Positions 22,842 to 34,963 of a DNA stretch of 64,000 bases are shown piece after piece (positions within the stretch are counted from its first letter, which is position 1; each line of letters begins with the position of its first letter). The translations under genes and the position numbers were made by a program. Origin of the DNA: Sinotaia quadrata (Eukaryota > Mollusca > Gastropoda > Architaenioglossa > Viviparidae). The stretch covers positions 5,871,001 to 5,935,000 of the forward strand of contig CM054181.1 in assembly GCA_028829895.1 (NCBI GenBank), in the 5' to 3' direction. The notes under the pieces were generated by a model. It was given only the letters and a program-made list of their open reading frames with translations. It searched no databases and was not told the origin of the DNA.

Positions 22842-25800
22842 TCACACCCAGTTTCCTTCCCTGGAAAGGGTTTCTCTAGAGTTTTTTACTGCCTCGTGCG
22901 AAAGGAGACCTTTCTTTGGTAAGGGAGGCAACGGGGGCGGTTTGCTGCTAACTCCATTACAGTTAATGCCCATGGCTTGCATGGAAATATGCTTAGGCGT
23001 GACTTCCTCATAGTGGCCGGAGCCTGCACTGACCGAGGTGTTGTACAGAGAGCTTGAAATGGACAAACTTCCGTCCATTTGCTCATAACTGCAATCGCTA
23101 GCTACCGGAACTTCGTATGCATCATTCTGAAACATGTTTGTAACAGCAGTATCATACCCATTGATGGGCTGTTTGGGAACTGGGGTGATAGTTGCAGTAG
23201 AAGTAGTAGTAGGAGTAGTGGTAGCAGTCGTCGTCTGCCGTGGAATATGACCTACCCTTGCCATGTACTCAAGGTCACGAGAACTCGGCAGGCGTTCAAA
23301 CTTTTCTGCCTTCTTGTCAGGCATGGAGAACATGAGTTTTTCCCAGAACCATGGGTCGTCGTATTTCAGGTATGTGCGAGTCCGCATGTAGAGCTTCAGT
23401 GTCTGGTCGAGCTTGCTCTCATCAATGTCATCGAGAAGGATCATGATGACTCTGTTCTTCCGCTCGGTCAGAACCTGCTGGTGGGCAGTCTGGAACTCAA
23501 ATTTGCACCACTCACTATCTAGAAAACTGTTGGACACGAGGATGATGGCTCGCTTGCTGGACTCCACACTCCGCACTATGGTCTCTGCAATGGAAGCGCC
23601 AACAGGGAAATCTCGGTAGTGGAGACAAAGCTTGAAGTGCTTGTAACCATTCTCCAGTCTGGGAGCAAGTTCTTGGACTACAAAACTCTCATCTGAGTGG
23701 CTGTAGGATATGAAAGCATCGTATGGTCTGTCCTTGTCCTCATTTCCTGACGCCATTTTGAAGACTCGCCAACCAAACCTCGTGAAGCACCACACTTGCA
23801 GAAGCTGGCGGTTAAGGTACACAACGATGAAGCTAATGATGATAAGTGCAGACAGCAGGGAGACTGCAATTAGAACAGACAGGTTTTGCTTAGCATTTAG
23901 GTTCTGAATAACGTCACGGGTAACGTTGGTGTATTCGGTGACGTTGTCAGCACACATGTCTTTTGGAACAGACAGAATGGGTACAGCATTCAGCAGAACC
24001 CCAACTGACGTAAAAGAATTATTATACTGATAACAGGACATTTGCTTGAGGTCTTTAACTACAGAATAGTTTGCAACAAATTCAAACAATACACAGGTAA
24101 AGTTTGCAGAACAAGTCCAAAGGTTGTCTCGTAATCGAAGAGAAGTGAGATCTGGCATAAAACTGAAGTCTTGGAGAAATATCCACTTCAGCTGGTTCCT
24201 TTCGAGGTTGAGGACTTTCAAATTCTTCATGTGGCTGAACGCACCTTCTTCAATAAAACCAATTTCATTATCCTGAAGATACAGAGCCTCAAGTTTGTTC
24301 AGGTCTTTGAAAGTCACGTTGTATATGACATCCAGTAAATTTTCGTTCAAATATAGTTCTTTCAGACTCAACAGGCCCCGAAAAGTGTCGTTTTCAATGG
24401 TACGAATATCACTGTTATTCAGGCGCAAGTTCAACACCTGTCCATGACCTAAGAAGGAGAAGGACTGGAGTGTCTTAATGCCATTTCCGTCAAGCAGAAT
24501 TTCAGTGGCAGACTCGGGCAACCCTCTAGGCAAAGAGGTCAAATCAGCACTAGAACAGTCAATTTTATTCATGTTGAACCTTGTATCTCCATTGAAGCAG
24601 CGGCACTTTTTAGGACAGATGCTGTTACAGAAGCAGGAATCAAAGGCGCAGCACACACAACCCTCGCCACATTTCTGTATGTATGTACAGAGAAAACTGT
24701 TTCGCTCGGTCTGCGTGAAGACAGAGCTCATGTTGCTGCCAGGGAATGTTGAATGGCACTGAAGTTTGTCCAGATCATTGAAGAGTGGCAGTGGGACTAC
24801 AGATCCTGGCAGTCGTCCAAGACTCCAATCTTTCAGCCAGCCCAATTCACAATCACATCGCAAGGGGTTACCTTCAAGAAAGAATATTGGTTTGGAAATG
24901 TCCCCGAACAGAAAGCTTGTTTCCATTGCGTTAGCTGATAATGTTGTTAGCTCATTGAAAGACAAATTCACCTGTCTGAGGGTTATCAATCCTGTAAACG
25001 CAAATGGTGAGATCTGAGTGATCTGGTTTTCAGAAAGGTCCAGGAACTCCACACTTGCCGGAATGTCCCCTCGGTTAATTCTTTGCAGTCTGTTTTTGCG
25101 CAAATAGAGAATTTCCAGTTTTGTTGTCCTGAACACTGAAGCAATGGTATCCAGGTAATTGTAATTCAAATTGATAATTCTTAGATTCTGCATGTTCTGA
25201 AAGTGTGAATACGAAAATGTCTCAATACTGTTATGAGCCAGCTCGATATAGTAAAGGTTAACACAGTCAGAAAATGTCTTTTGAGACAATTGTGTCAGCC
25301 TATTATTATCTAAATAGACATATTTCAGGTTCCGGAGTCCAGTGAACATGGATGCAGGCAATGATGTCAAGTTATTACTGCCAAGGTCCACCTCGGAAAG
25401 ATTTACAAGACTTGACATAGAAGGAACGGTTTGCAAATAATTTTCAGCCAGGCTGATTTTGACCAGTGCATCCATACGGTAAAACATGTCATTACTAACG
25501 CTCTTCAGGACATTGCCCTTAAGAGATAGGAACTGCAGATTAGACAAAGGGATGAAGGTCTTCTCCGGAATGGAAAACAACTGGTTCATGCTCAAGTCCA
25601 GGACTTTTAAAGACCTCAGTCCAGTGAACGTGGACTGATCAATCTCTATAATCTGGTTCTCGAGTAAAAGCAATTCTTGCAGACTCAGCAAATTGCTAAA
25701 CACCTGGAAAGGAAGAGTGCTTAGCTCATTAAAAGACAAATCGAGCTGGAGAAGGTGGTGCTGTTGAAGAAATGCCTTTTTGGGCAAAACAGAGATGGCG

Positions 25801-26625
25801 TTTGAGGACAAATTGAGGAAGGTCAGCTTGGACAGCTGATGCATAGTGAACGGCAACACAGTAGCAAGGGCATTGTTGCTCAAGTCGAGTATCTCCAGGT
25901 TGCTAAGGGGATAAATGACGTCCCAGACTGTGTCGTTCAAGCCCAAGCCATTCAGGTAGAGATTCTGAAGAGACAGCATGGAGTCAAAGAATCTGGCTGG
26001 CAAGTACCCAAGCTTGTTCCACCCCAGATTCAGATCGATCAGCTTTGAACACTGGGAAATGCTGAAGTCATTCGGGTGCAGAAGGCTGTTGACAGATAAA
26101 TCAATCCTGTACAAACTGGACAGTTTCTGGCAAAGGTCACTGCCCACTCTGCTGACCATATTGTAGCCACTCAACAGCACCATAAGTCCAGGTGCACCAT
26201 CTCCAAGCCAGGATGGAATAGTTGTGAGCTTGTTGAAACTCAGGTCGATAACTTCTAGTCGGTTAAGTGGGGCGTCCAAACACTTGACCCCAACGTGCTC
26301 GAGGTCAGATACATTGTTGTAAGAGATATTTAACCGTCGAAGGCTGCTGGCTGTGCACAAGAGCGGTAACCTGGTGACATTGCTGTTGGTGATTTCCAAG
26401 AACTGGAGTTGAGGAAGGGGGTCCAAAAAGTTGGCATCGATCTGACCCATAAAGTTTGCGCCATCTATCTTCAGGGATTTTAAGCCAACCAGCCCATAGA
26501 AGGTGTCCCTGGGAATATCCTGGAAGCGACAGTTTACAAACTCCAGCTGTTGCAATGTCACTAGGTGCGATAGCATTCTGTCGTACAGGTAACTACGCAT
26601 CTCGGTGCCAGACTGCAGGTCGCAT
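22842..26625 (-). CDS. TLR-B, main exon (ectodomain, TM, TIR, tail)
   Basis: 3784-nt exon from a good acceptor (TTCTTTACAG, AG at 26627-26626) to the TGA at 22844-22842; with exon 1 it gives 1377 residues. In whole-protein numbering: about 23 LRRs up to 690, LRRCT 703-763 (CDCELGWLKDW), Cys cluster/LRRNT about 763-810, six further LRRs to 940, second LRRCT 951-1008, membrane helix about 1032-1054 (VLIAVSLLSALIIISFIVVY), TIR about 1084-1222, tail 1223-1377. TIR box 1 is YDAFISYS, box 2 CLHYRDFPVGASI, box 3 FWEKLMFSMP. The tail has a Thr-rich run, YEVP, YEQM and a PPPLPPLPKK stretch. It is a type I membrane receptor; by family the TIR recruits adaptors such as MyD88 toward NF-kB-type signalling. 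No frameshift or stop. The second LRRCT begins CSANFTC rather than the usual CxC. Confidence 0.97.
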
Positions 26626-26810
26626 CTGTAAAGAAAATTTTAATAAAATGGTTATAAGTGGTTTGTTAAATGTTTCTTTGTTGTGTGAACGACAGAGTAT
26701 GCCATCTTGTGATGATTGCATATGTCATTTTGTGAATGACTGCAAATGTCATCTTGTGAATGACTATGTCATCCTCGATTGAATCTAATGTTACAGGCTC
26801 TCGATAAGTG

Positions 26811-26811
26811 C

Positions 26812-26895
<84 letters not shown>
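26811..26895. repeat. (CA)n microsatellite
   Basis: About 40 uninterrupted CA dinucleotides in TLR-B intron 1. Confidence 0.98.
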
Positions 26896-26897
<2 letters not shown>

Positions 26898-27329
26898 TTT
26901 AGATTCAACCCAAAATCTCTTTAGCCAATAGGTTAATAAAAACTACTAGTGTCAATGCTACTTTACTTCAAACGTTTTGTGACTTGATACTAAATGGAGA
27001 CGTTAATGATGTCTGAGATAAAAGCGACAATACAACAACAACAATAATAATATCTAGAAAAAATAGAACTGCAATGTTCATACATTAAAATGAGTATAAG
27101 GAAAGATTTAATTATGCACACACGAACTGGGCTCCGTGTAAGCAGTTTTGTACTTAATGTGCACATTGTATTCGGATTTGTGGGCAGGGACCAGAAAGTA
27201 AATACCTGTGCTTAAAATGTATGCTCAAAGTAAAATAACTTCATGTGGTTCAAATGAACAGTGTTTATAAATAATTAGCACCACTAACAAAATTACTTCT
27301 TGTAACATTAGTCAACTGTTAATGATGCG

Positions 27330-28740
27330 ACTTACATACAGTAACGTTAGTCAAACTTAACGACGTGGCCTATTTAGCATTAGTCAAACGTAGTGATATG
27401 TTCTATTTACCATTAGTCAAACTTAGCAACATTTCCTATTTATCATTGGTCAAACTTAGCGATATGATCTATTTAGCATTAGTCGAACTTAGCGATATGA
27501 TCTATTTAGCATTAGTCAAACTTAGCGATGTGGCCTATTAGCATTAGTCAAATTTAGCAACACGACCAATTTAGCATTAGTCAAACATAGCGATATGATG
27601 TACTTAGCATTAGTCAAACTTAGCGATGTGGCCTATTTAGTGTTAGTCAAACTTAGCGATATGGTCTATTAAGCATTAGTCAAACTTAAGAACATGACTT
27701 ATTTAGCATTATTCAAACTTAGCGATATGACGTATTTAGAATTAGTCAAACTTAGGGACGTGACCTATTTAGTATTAGTCAAACTAAGGGATTTGACCTA
27801 TTTATCATTAGTCAATCTTAGCGATGTAACTTATTTAGCATTAGTCACACTTAGCAACAAGTCCTATTTAGCATTATTCAAATTTTTACAAACAAGACAT
27901 ATTTAGCATTAGTTAAACTAAGGGTCATGACCTATTTAGCATTTATCAAACTTAGCGAAATGGCCTATTTAGCATTAGTCAAACTTAGGAACATGACCTA
28001 TTTAACATTAGTCAAACTTTGGGACATTACCTATTTAGAATTAGTCAAACTCAGTAATATGACATATTTAACCTTAGTCAAACTTAGGGACATGACTTAT
28101 CTATCATTAGTACAACTTAGCGATGTGAACTATTTAGCCGTATTGAAAGTTAATGATGTAATCTATTTAGCATTAGTCAAACCTAGGGACAATACCTATT
28201 TGGTACTAGTCAAACTTAGCGAAATGAACTATTTAGCATTAATAGAACTTAGAGACATGACCTTTTAGCATTAGTCTAACATAGCGACGTGATCTATTTA
28301 GCATTAGTCAAACTTAGGGACATAATCTACCTTAGTCAAACTTAGCGGTGTTGCCTATTTAGCCATAGTCAAACTTAACGATGTAATCTATTTTGCATTA
28401 GTCGAACTTAGGGATGTGACCTATTTGGCATTAGTCAAAATGTAGGGCCATGACCTATTTAGGAATGTGACCTATTTGATATTAGTAAACTTAGGGACGT
28501 GATCTATTTAGCATTAGTCAAAATTGGAGTGTGACCTATATAGCATTATTCAAATTTAGTGACCTACTTACTGTAGCATGTCAAACATGTGTATATGACC
28601 TACTATCTGTAGCGTTAGTAAAAACATAGTGATGTGACCTATTTAACATTAGTCAAACTTAGGAACATGACCTATTTAGCATTAGTCAAACTTAGGAACA
28701 TGACCTATTTAGCATTAGTCAAGCTTAGCTATGTGACATA
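27330..28740. repeat. 33-bp minisatellite, about 40 units, in TLR-B intron 1
   Basis: Unit ACCTATTTAGCATTAGTCAA plus ACTTAGCGATGTG, with many single-base variants and occasional short units. The unit length is a multiple of 3, so plus-strand ORFs at 27694-27906 and 27927-28268 read an 11-residue repeat (LVKLRDMTYLA); not called as genes. Confidence 0.96.
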
Positions 28741-28763
28741 CTTACTGTAATATCCACAACTTT

Positions 28764-28796
28764 CCCGACCTTACTTAAAAAATATGCCAAGGTCGG
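28764..28796. other. Small perfect inverted repeat
   Basis: CCGACCTT, a 16-nt AT-rich spacer, then AAGGTCGG: an 8-bp stem in otherwise unique intron sequence. Confidence 0.6.
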
Positions 28797-29368
28797 TGAA
28801 GTTTGTATTTCCTAAATGCTTTTGTAGTCAACTTCCGGTTTTGTAAAATTGTTACTGAGGCTAAAAAGTACTAATACAATCAGTACAATATCGTCTGCTA
28901 CGAATTTATATGCCTAAGCATATCAGTCGAAGTTGGAAAAAGAAAGTCATTGCGGCAATTCTAACCCATCTGATCGTCTCCTTAACTTGTCATTTTGTTC
29001 ATCCAATCTCACATTCAGAATATCCAAGTTTATGAGAGATTCTAAAAGTGACTAACTTTTTTAACAAGCGGCTTAAAGTAAAATACTTCCTTTCTTTGAT
29101 AACCAAGATAAAACTCTGGTTTAGGGTTGTCAGTGGTACGGTACTTATCATTCAACAGAACACTCTGTGGAGAATTATTCAGCCGCAAGCAGACAACCAG
29201 TCTCTTGTGGTCTGGCTCCAATGGCGTTCGATAGAAATAGAGGGGTAGATCAAATTGATAATCACATAGTCTGATTCGAAAATGTTCAAAACAAGATTGA
29301 TTTTGAATTTTAAAATGTTCCCTAGGGTGTTTCTACATCCACACACTGCACTGTGCGTTCCAGTGTTT

Positions 29369-29395
29369 TATTTATTTATTTATTTATTTATTTAT
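29369..29395. repeat. (TTTA)n microsatellite
   Basis: About seven TTTA units. Confidence 0.95.
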
Positions 29396-29979
29396 AGCTT
29401 AAGAAAACAAAAAAATAAATGTTTTATTTAAGGTTTATAACTTGAGAAACAAAATTAATTGCGCTGCGATTCGTTGTAAGATTATGGTGATGAAAACCCG
29501 AATCTGACTACATTTTTTTTTTATAACAGCCAAGGCAGTGCGCACGTTACTTGACCTATATGTTCAGGAAAGTCGTGGATTGGTCACACGTTAGTGAACA
29601 ATCTGTTCTGAGGCGATAATAAAATCTTAGCGACGTGACCTACTGATTGCAGAATTAGTCAAACATTTGCGATGTGACCTATTAAACTTTAGGGACGTAA
29701 ACGTCACTATTTTAACATTTACGAGAGGGATACCGACTGTATACGCATTCACTTTAGCAATAGTGAGAAAACATACCCATAGTGCCAGTTAACAGTGCAA
29801 GGTCGCAATATGCAAGTAACGATTGTTAAGTGATGATATGATAATCCTTAGATGTATGAAGATATAACACGGATTCTGATGTGTTAGGCAAACAGCGACA
29901 CACACACATACACACACACACCCTCTCTCGCTAATCACGCGCGTCAGCGAGAACGAGAAGGGGACTGAACTCTACTCAC

Positions 29980-30329
29980 GTTAACGTCAGCACTTCCGAT
30001 CGTGACGTAGGAATGCTGCGCAGGAACGTCTCGACGTCGGACTTTTTCGCCAGTGACGTCACAGTGCAGTTCAGGAACACACCGGTTGACATTGGCAGCG
30101 CGAAGCAGCTGCAAAACTTGGAGGGGCAATCGAAGACATACCTCTGCAAGGCTGGGTCTTGGGTAGAGGTAAGAGCAGGAAGGGAGATAATGTAGGTATT
30201 TGGAGCAACATCAGAACCGGTAATGGCGGGCAGCTGCGGTCCTGCCATGTCACCTGTTGCTGTTGCTGTTAACTTCAGTCCCCACACACACAGGAGGTGA
30301 AGAAGTAGCTTAGTGGATAAATACGTCAT
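29980..30329 (-). CDS. TLR-B, first coding exon (signal peptide, N-terminal Cys region)
   Basis: 350 nt, 116 codons plus 2 nt, encoding residues 1-117 of TLR-B. Start chosen at the ATG at 30329-30327 in the context GGACCATGACG: it opens a good signal peptide (MTYLSTKLLLHLLCVWGLKL). The in-frame ATG at 30374 lies partly in intron sequence, because a good acceptor (TTGTGTTTCAG, AG at 30367-30366) falls between the two. The exon therefore begins at 30365 with 36 nt of 5' UTR. It encodes a cysteine cluster (CPSKFCSC) equivalent to CNEPKCTC of TLR-A, and ends SEVLTLT at the GTGAGT donor. Intron length to the main exon is 3354 bp. Confidence 0.93.
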
Positions 30330-30365
30330 GGTCCTAAGCCTTGCTGTACGGTTGACTGTATTTGG
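30330..30365 (-). other. TLR-B 5' UTR part of exon 1
   Basis: Between the TTTCAG acceptor and the chosen ATG. It implies at least one further, non-coding exon upstream (at higher coordinates). Confidence 0.75.
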
Positions 30366-31512
30366 CTGAAACACAATAAATAAGTGAATAAAAGCTAGCT
30401 AACTAGATAATTCAGATGACACACAGAGGGATTAAGACTACTAGCTAGATATTTAGAATTGCACGTCACTTACAAATTAATAACCCTTACTTCAAGACTG
30501 CCAGCATGGTACAAAATGCCTCTTTATCTTGGTAAACTTTCTAGTATTGTGAGTAAATAAATTTGTTTATTTTAAAGAAATAACAGGAATAAATATAACA
30601 ATTTACCAAACCGGAAAGTCATCCATGCCCTCATTATTTCTTTTATCCACAATACAAATAGCATTGTGTAGCAATTACACCTGTGATCTAAAATGCATAT
30701 AGTTCTGTGACAAAACCATGATCAACAATGGAAACATCGCTGTGACAAAAATGTTGGTTGTAATTCACCCAACAAAGGCTTTATTGCTCTGCTGAGTCAA
30801 TCCCATGTTTAACCCATAACTTGGATCAGGAGTTGAGTTAAGATAGTCAATCCCATGTTTAACCCATAACTTGGATCAGGAGTTGAGTTAAGATAGTCGT
30901 ATTTCAAATCTACATTTCATAGCACTAATGTTCTTGCTTAAGCAACTAATCTGTAACTGAAGTCCGCACAGGTTTTCTATTTCGAGTGAAAATTATTAGC
31001 TATTATATTCGTTGCTTTCACTTTAAAACCCGCAGCAGACAATGGACCTCTGACCTTTACACACACACACAAAGAAAAAGGAAAAAAACCAGTCTTAAGC
31101 GATAAAAATGAAGAGAATTCCGAGAATGTGGATCAGCCCTAACTTCGTCCTCTGGACTCGTGTTTAGAATTCGCTAGCTTCGTCTGTCTGCTCCAGCTCT
31201 TTTTTATTTTTAATTTTAAAACATTAACACGAAATTTTTAAAAACACGCTGATGAATGCAGTCGCTACACAAATTGTTCATAATATAATCTGAACTAGGA
31301 CAACAAATATTCTTTCCCTTCCACCTATAGTATTTAGTTCGTACATTTTCGTCAAAAGGGAGCAACATAACACCCCATCCTCGCCACGCCCACGTGACAC
31401 TTTGCAGTGGTCTTCGTGTGAACCAATGATTTGATACAAATGAGCAGCAATTGGAGAAAGAAAAAAAAATGAAAATAAAAATGTAATATACATGTGACGC
31501 CAACGCTTCTTA
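30366..31512. other. Non-coding DNA upstream of TLR-B exon 1
   Basis: Probably 5' intron of TLR-B. It has a 50-bp perfect tandem duplication at about 30796-30895 (unit starting AGTCAATCCCATGTTTAACC). ORFs at 31216-31534 are short, overlapping and unsupported. Confidence 0.55.
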
Positions 31513-31693
31513 GCATAAGGTTATCAATATGCATAAGAAGGTCAATAAATTTAACAATAAATTTATTAAATCAACAATCAAACATAAAATGTATGTACTA
31601 CATAGTATATATTCTAAAATACAACTCAACAATAATGTCAATACAAATTGCAGGATAATTCCTATCAGAGAACAGAAATTGAGTTATTAGAGA
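31513..31693 (-). repeat. Dispersed repeat R2, copy 4 (inverted, internally deleted)
   Basis: The reverse complement reads TCTCTAATAACTCAATTTCT ... GCAATTTGTATTGAC ... GATTTAATAAATTTATTG ... GCATATTGATAACCTTATG, matching the left half of R2 copy 2 with a gap of several tens of bases between the two halves. Confidence 0.8.
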
Positions 31694-31717
31694 CAAACGA
31701 TAATAGTTTTTTTTAAC

Positions 31718-31853
31718 ATAACCTGCTGTACTATGTGAGTACATTATTATTTCTACAAATAACATAACCTGCTGTACTATGTGAGTACATTATTATTTCT
31801 ACAAATAACATAACCTGTGTACTATGTGAGTACATTATTATTTCTACAAATAA
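31718..31853. repeat. 46-bp tandem repeat, 3 units
   Basis: ACATAACCTGCTGTACTATG with TGAGTACATTATTATTTCTA; the third unit lacks three bases. Confidence 0.95.
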
Positions 31854-32306
31854 GCTTCTCGTAAATATTGTGTGCTAATCACTTGACATTGTTTTGATAT
31901 GCTGTATTTATTATGAAGTGTGCATGTTTTGGGCTAATGAATAACTTTGAATGAAATTGTAACTTGAGATTGGAATGTAAGATAGAATGGAGTTATAAAA
32001 GTATAAACTGAATTTAGCATTGCTCACTGATTATATTTTTCAGGCAAGCAGCCTTTTGTATTTTCTACTTTCTCATGTTATTTGAATCTATTGATTGACT
32101 GTGTGTAAACCACCAGGTGAGACGGGGGAATTGTCTGCTGCAGTGTGTGTAAGTGTAAAGGAATACACTACAGACCTTTGATGTATTATGGCAAAGTATG
32201 CTGACTAGATGAACAATTTCTAGTATAAAGAAGTACTAGAATTGCTGAAATTGTTATTCAGTTTGAGGGGGCGTGGCAAAGGGGGAGAAAACGCCTACGT
32301 TGACTT
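31854..32306. other. Unique non-coding DNA
   Basis: No gene recognised. Confidence 0.45.
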
Positions 32307-32534
32307 CAAGAGAATAGCAGCACACCAGTGTTTTTTATGTGTATGGAGAAAAGCAGTACACCAGTGTTTTTGATGTGTATGGAGAATAGCAGCACATCAG
32401 TGTTTTTGACGTGTATGGAGAATAGCAGCACACCAGTGTTTTTGATGTGTATGGAGAATAGCAGCACATCAGTGTTTTTGACATGTATGGAGAATAGCAG
32501 CACACCAGTGTTTTTGACGTGTATGGATAAAAGC
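32307..32534. repeat. 36-bp minisatellite, 6 units
   Basis: Unit GTGTTTTTGATGTGTATGGA plus GAATAGCAGCACACCA, alternating CACACCAG and CACATCAG. 36 is a multiple of 3, so ORFs run through on both strands with a 12-residue period; not called. Confidence 0.96.
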
Positions 32535-32645
32535 AAGTGGTGTAATAACATGGACAATAAACTCGTGACATTTTTGTAAATGCAAATGAAACACTGCTGA
32601 GACAACAATGAATTCAGGTTATATAAAAACTATACATTATTGCTT

Positions 32646-33144
32646 ACCTCCAATAACTCCATTTCACTTCACTGATAAGAACTATCCTGTGATTTATATT
32701 GAATTGTATTTTAGAATATATACTGTGTTGTAAGAAAATTATTTGAACGTGGTTTTGTGGAAATACTGATGTCATGGAATCTTTTACATTGCATTTGTCA
32801 TATGTAGCATATTTGATTGCTGATTTAATAAATTTATTGATCTTTTTACGCATATTGATAACCTTATGTTGGAGAAAAAAGTGGGCAGATGGGGGCTTGC
32901 TAAATATATACTAAAGACGGATTTGTCTTCTCCTTTAGTAAGAAGTTTTCCACCTACGGAAACGTGACGGTAAGTGTTGTCTTAATGTTGTGGAAGAGAG
33001 AAAATATTTACAGCGCCTGTATATCTGCTAAGTGAGAGGGACGAGTGGTGTCTGCTGGAGGATCTTTAATAAAATAAATGAAGATTCTCATCACTTGTAA
33101 TTAGTTTTGGATAATTAATTAATTAATAATAATCATAACCATAA
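32646..33144 (+). repeat. Dispersed repeat R2, copy 2 (longest)
   Basis: About 500 bp from CCAATAACTCCATTTCACTT to AATAATAATCATAACCATAA; contains every block seen in the other copies. AT-rich, no ORF of note, no terminal inverted repeat seen. The right end is a short ATTA/TAA-rich simple tail. Confidence 0.85.
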
Positions 33145-33410
33145 CAAAAGTGACGTTGGCGTCACACTATCATTCTGGAAACAAGCTATACTTAGTAATC
33201 TGTCAACATCGTAGCCGATGTCTCCCAGTAGGTCGAATGTAGAGAGGAAATAGAGTGTCCCTTAGTAGGACGCATGTACAGAGGAAATAGATGAACAGCT
33301 TAGTCGCTCTACCTTAGTAGGAATCATATAGGTAGGGACATTCCGATCTCTTACAAAACTAAGGCACACACACAGACTTCGGTACAGTTTATTTGGTCTG
33401 TCTAGTTGGA
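33145..33410. other. Unique non-coding DNA
   Basis: A weak tandem motif TTAGTAGGA...AGAGGAAATAGA recurs two to three times at 33225-33325; otherwise nothing. Confidence 0.45.
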
Positions 33411-33772
<362 letters not shown>

Positions 33773-34837
33773 TCCTGATTATTTTTGTCTATATATTATA
33801 TGCGTCTGCATGTGCGTATATGTGCGCGCGCGATCGAATCAGTACCTATAACATGAGTCGTAATTAATTTGTCATAGAGCAAATAATTTCACAGAATAAC
33901 ATGACATATGTCCAGCTAATAAGAACCATTGAACATATCTAGAGGGCCCCTAAACTCGATTGCAACTAACACGACAGTTGACGTATCTGACTCTCAGGAC
34001 GTCCCTATGTCGGGCCTACAGAACCTCTGGCATGTTTGGCTAACAAAACAAGACATCTAATGCAATATGCCCTTTGGGAAAACGATTCATTGTCTCTGTC
34101 CCTGTCAAGGTTTCGCTCCGTCTTCGTCGCCGACTGAATAACAGAAAATCAATTGTGTCGGTTGATTATGCAGATTAAAGCCAAGAGGAATAATAAAATA
34201 AAAAAAAAAAAAGAAGTGTGTCTGAGGTTAAGGACTGTTATTGAGATAGGAAGCTAGGAGTGTAGTTAAGCTCTGTTTTATGTCTTTAAGTAATGTCGTG
34301 TTTCAAAGGGGGATGGGTGGTCACCAGGAGGCTGTGGAAAACCAGACACTTGTTTTGTGCAAACACGCACAAACACACACACACACACACACGCATACAA
34401 CTCCACACATGCGAGCCTTACTACACAAAGACAGCGGTTCTTGCTGTGATGAAGAAAGAGGAAAAGGCATAGATCGCACGTATTAGCATTTCTATATTTA
34501 GACTTGATCGCAACAAAGGACATCAAGGGATCAGACCCCTAGAGAATTAAAAACAAAAGATTGGACTTTTGCACAGTGACCGTACCAGCAAGATGCAGTT
34601 GAAAGTGGAAGCCAAAGACGATTATTGGCAACGAAAGTGTCCATTCTTGACACTCTCCCACCGGCATCGTTAGGAATGTAATCGTCTAAAAGCTAAGGGA
34701 TGGTTAACAGTAGTGTCCCCTGCTGGGAGATCTAGCGTTGGTACAGTGTGGTGAGGACTTATGAGCTTGTCCTCACGCTCCGCAACGCCACACGGTTACC
34801 CACATCATTATGCTGCCTCCGTTATCGCCATCTGCGT
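33773..34837. other. Unique non-coding DNA
   Basis: Includes a short CA run at 34374-34392. No protein or RNA gene recognised; a slightly GC-richer stretch lies at 34660-34800. Confidence 0.45.
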
Positions 34838-34885
<48 letters not shown>

Positions 34886-34908
34886 TCATTCATCTAGTAC
34901 CTGCATAT

Positions 34909-34962
<54 letters not shown>
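34838..34962. repeat. (TATC)n and (GA)n microsatellites
   Basis: TATC run at 34838-34885 and GA run at 34911-34960, 25 bp apart. Confidence 0.97.

Positions 34963-34963
<1 letters not shown>

Larger units (their letters stand above)
26626..29979 (-). other. TLR-B intron 1 (3354 bp)
   Basis: Donor AAC|GTGAGT (GT at 29979-29978) and acceptor TTTACAG (AG at 27-26 of the 26600 block) give in-frame joining LTLT-CDLQSG, with codon AC|A split. It contains a CA microsatellite, a 33-bp array and AT-rich unique DNA; no gene inside. 29510-29570 and 29630-29690 hold stray decayed units of the 33-bp array. Confidence 0.92.

Noticed and set aside
23079..23522. 147-codon plus-strand ORF
   Set aside because: Antisense shadow of the TLR-B TIR and tail coding sequence.
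27694..28268. Plus-strand ORFs with an 11-residue LVKLRDMTYLA repeat that superficially resembles leucine-rich repeats
   Set aside because: The 33-bp intronic array is a multiple of 3; the period is 11 rather than about 24 and the array decays without codon constraint.
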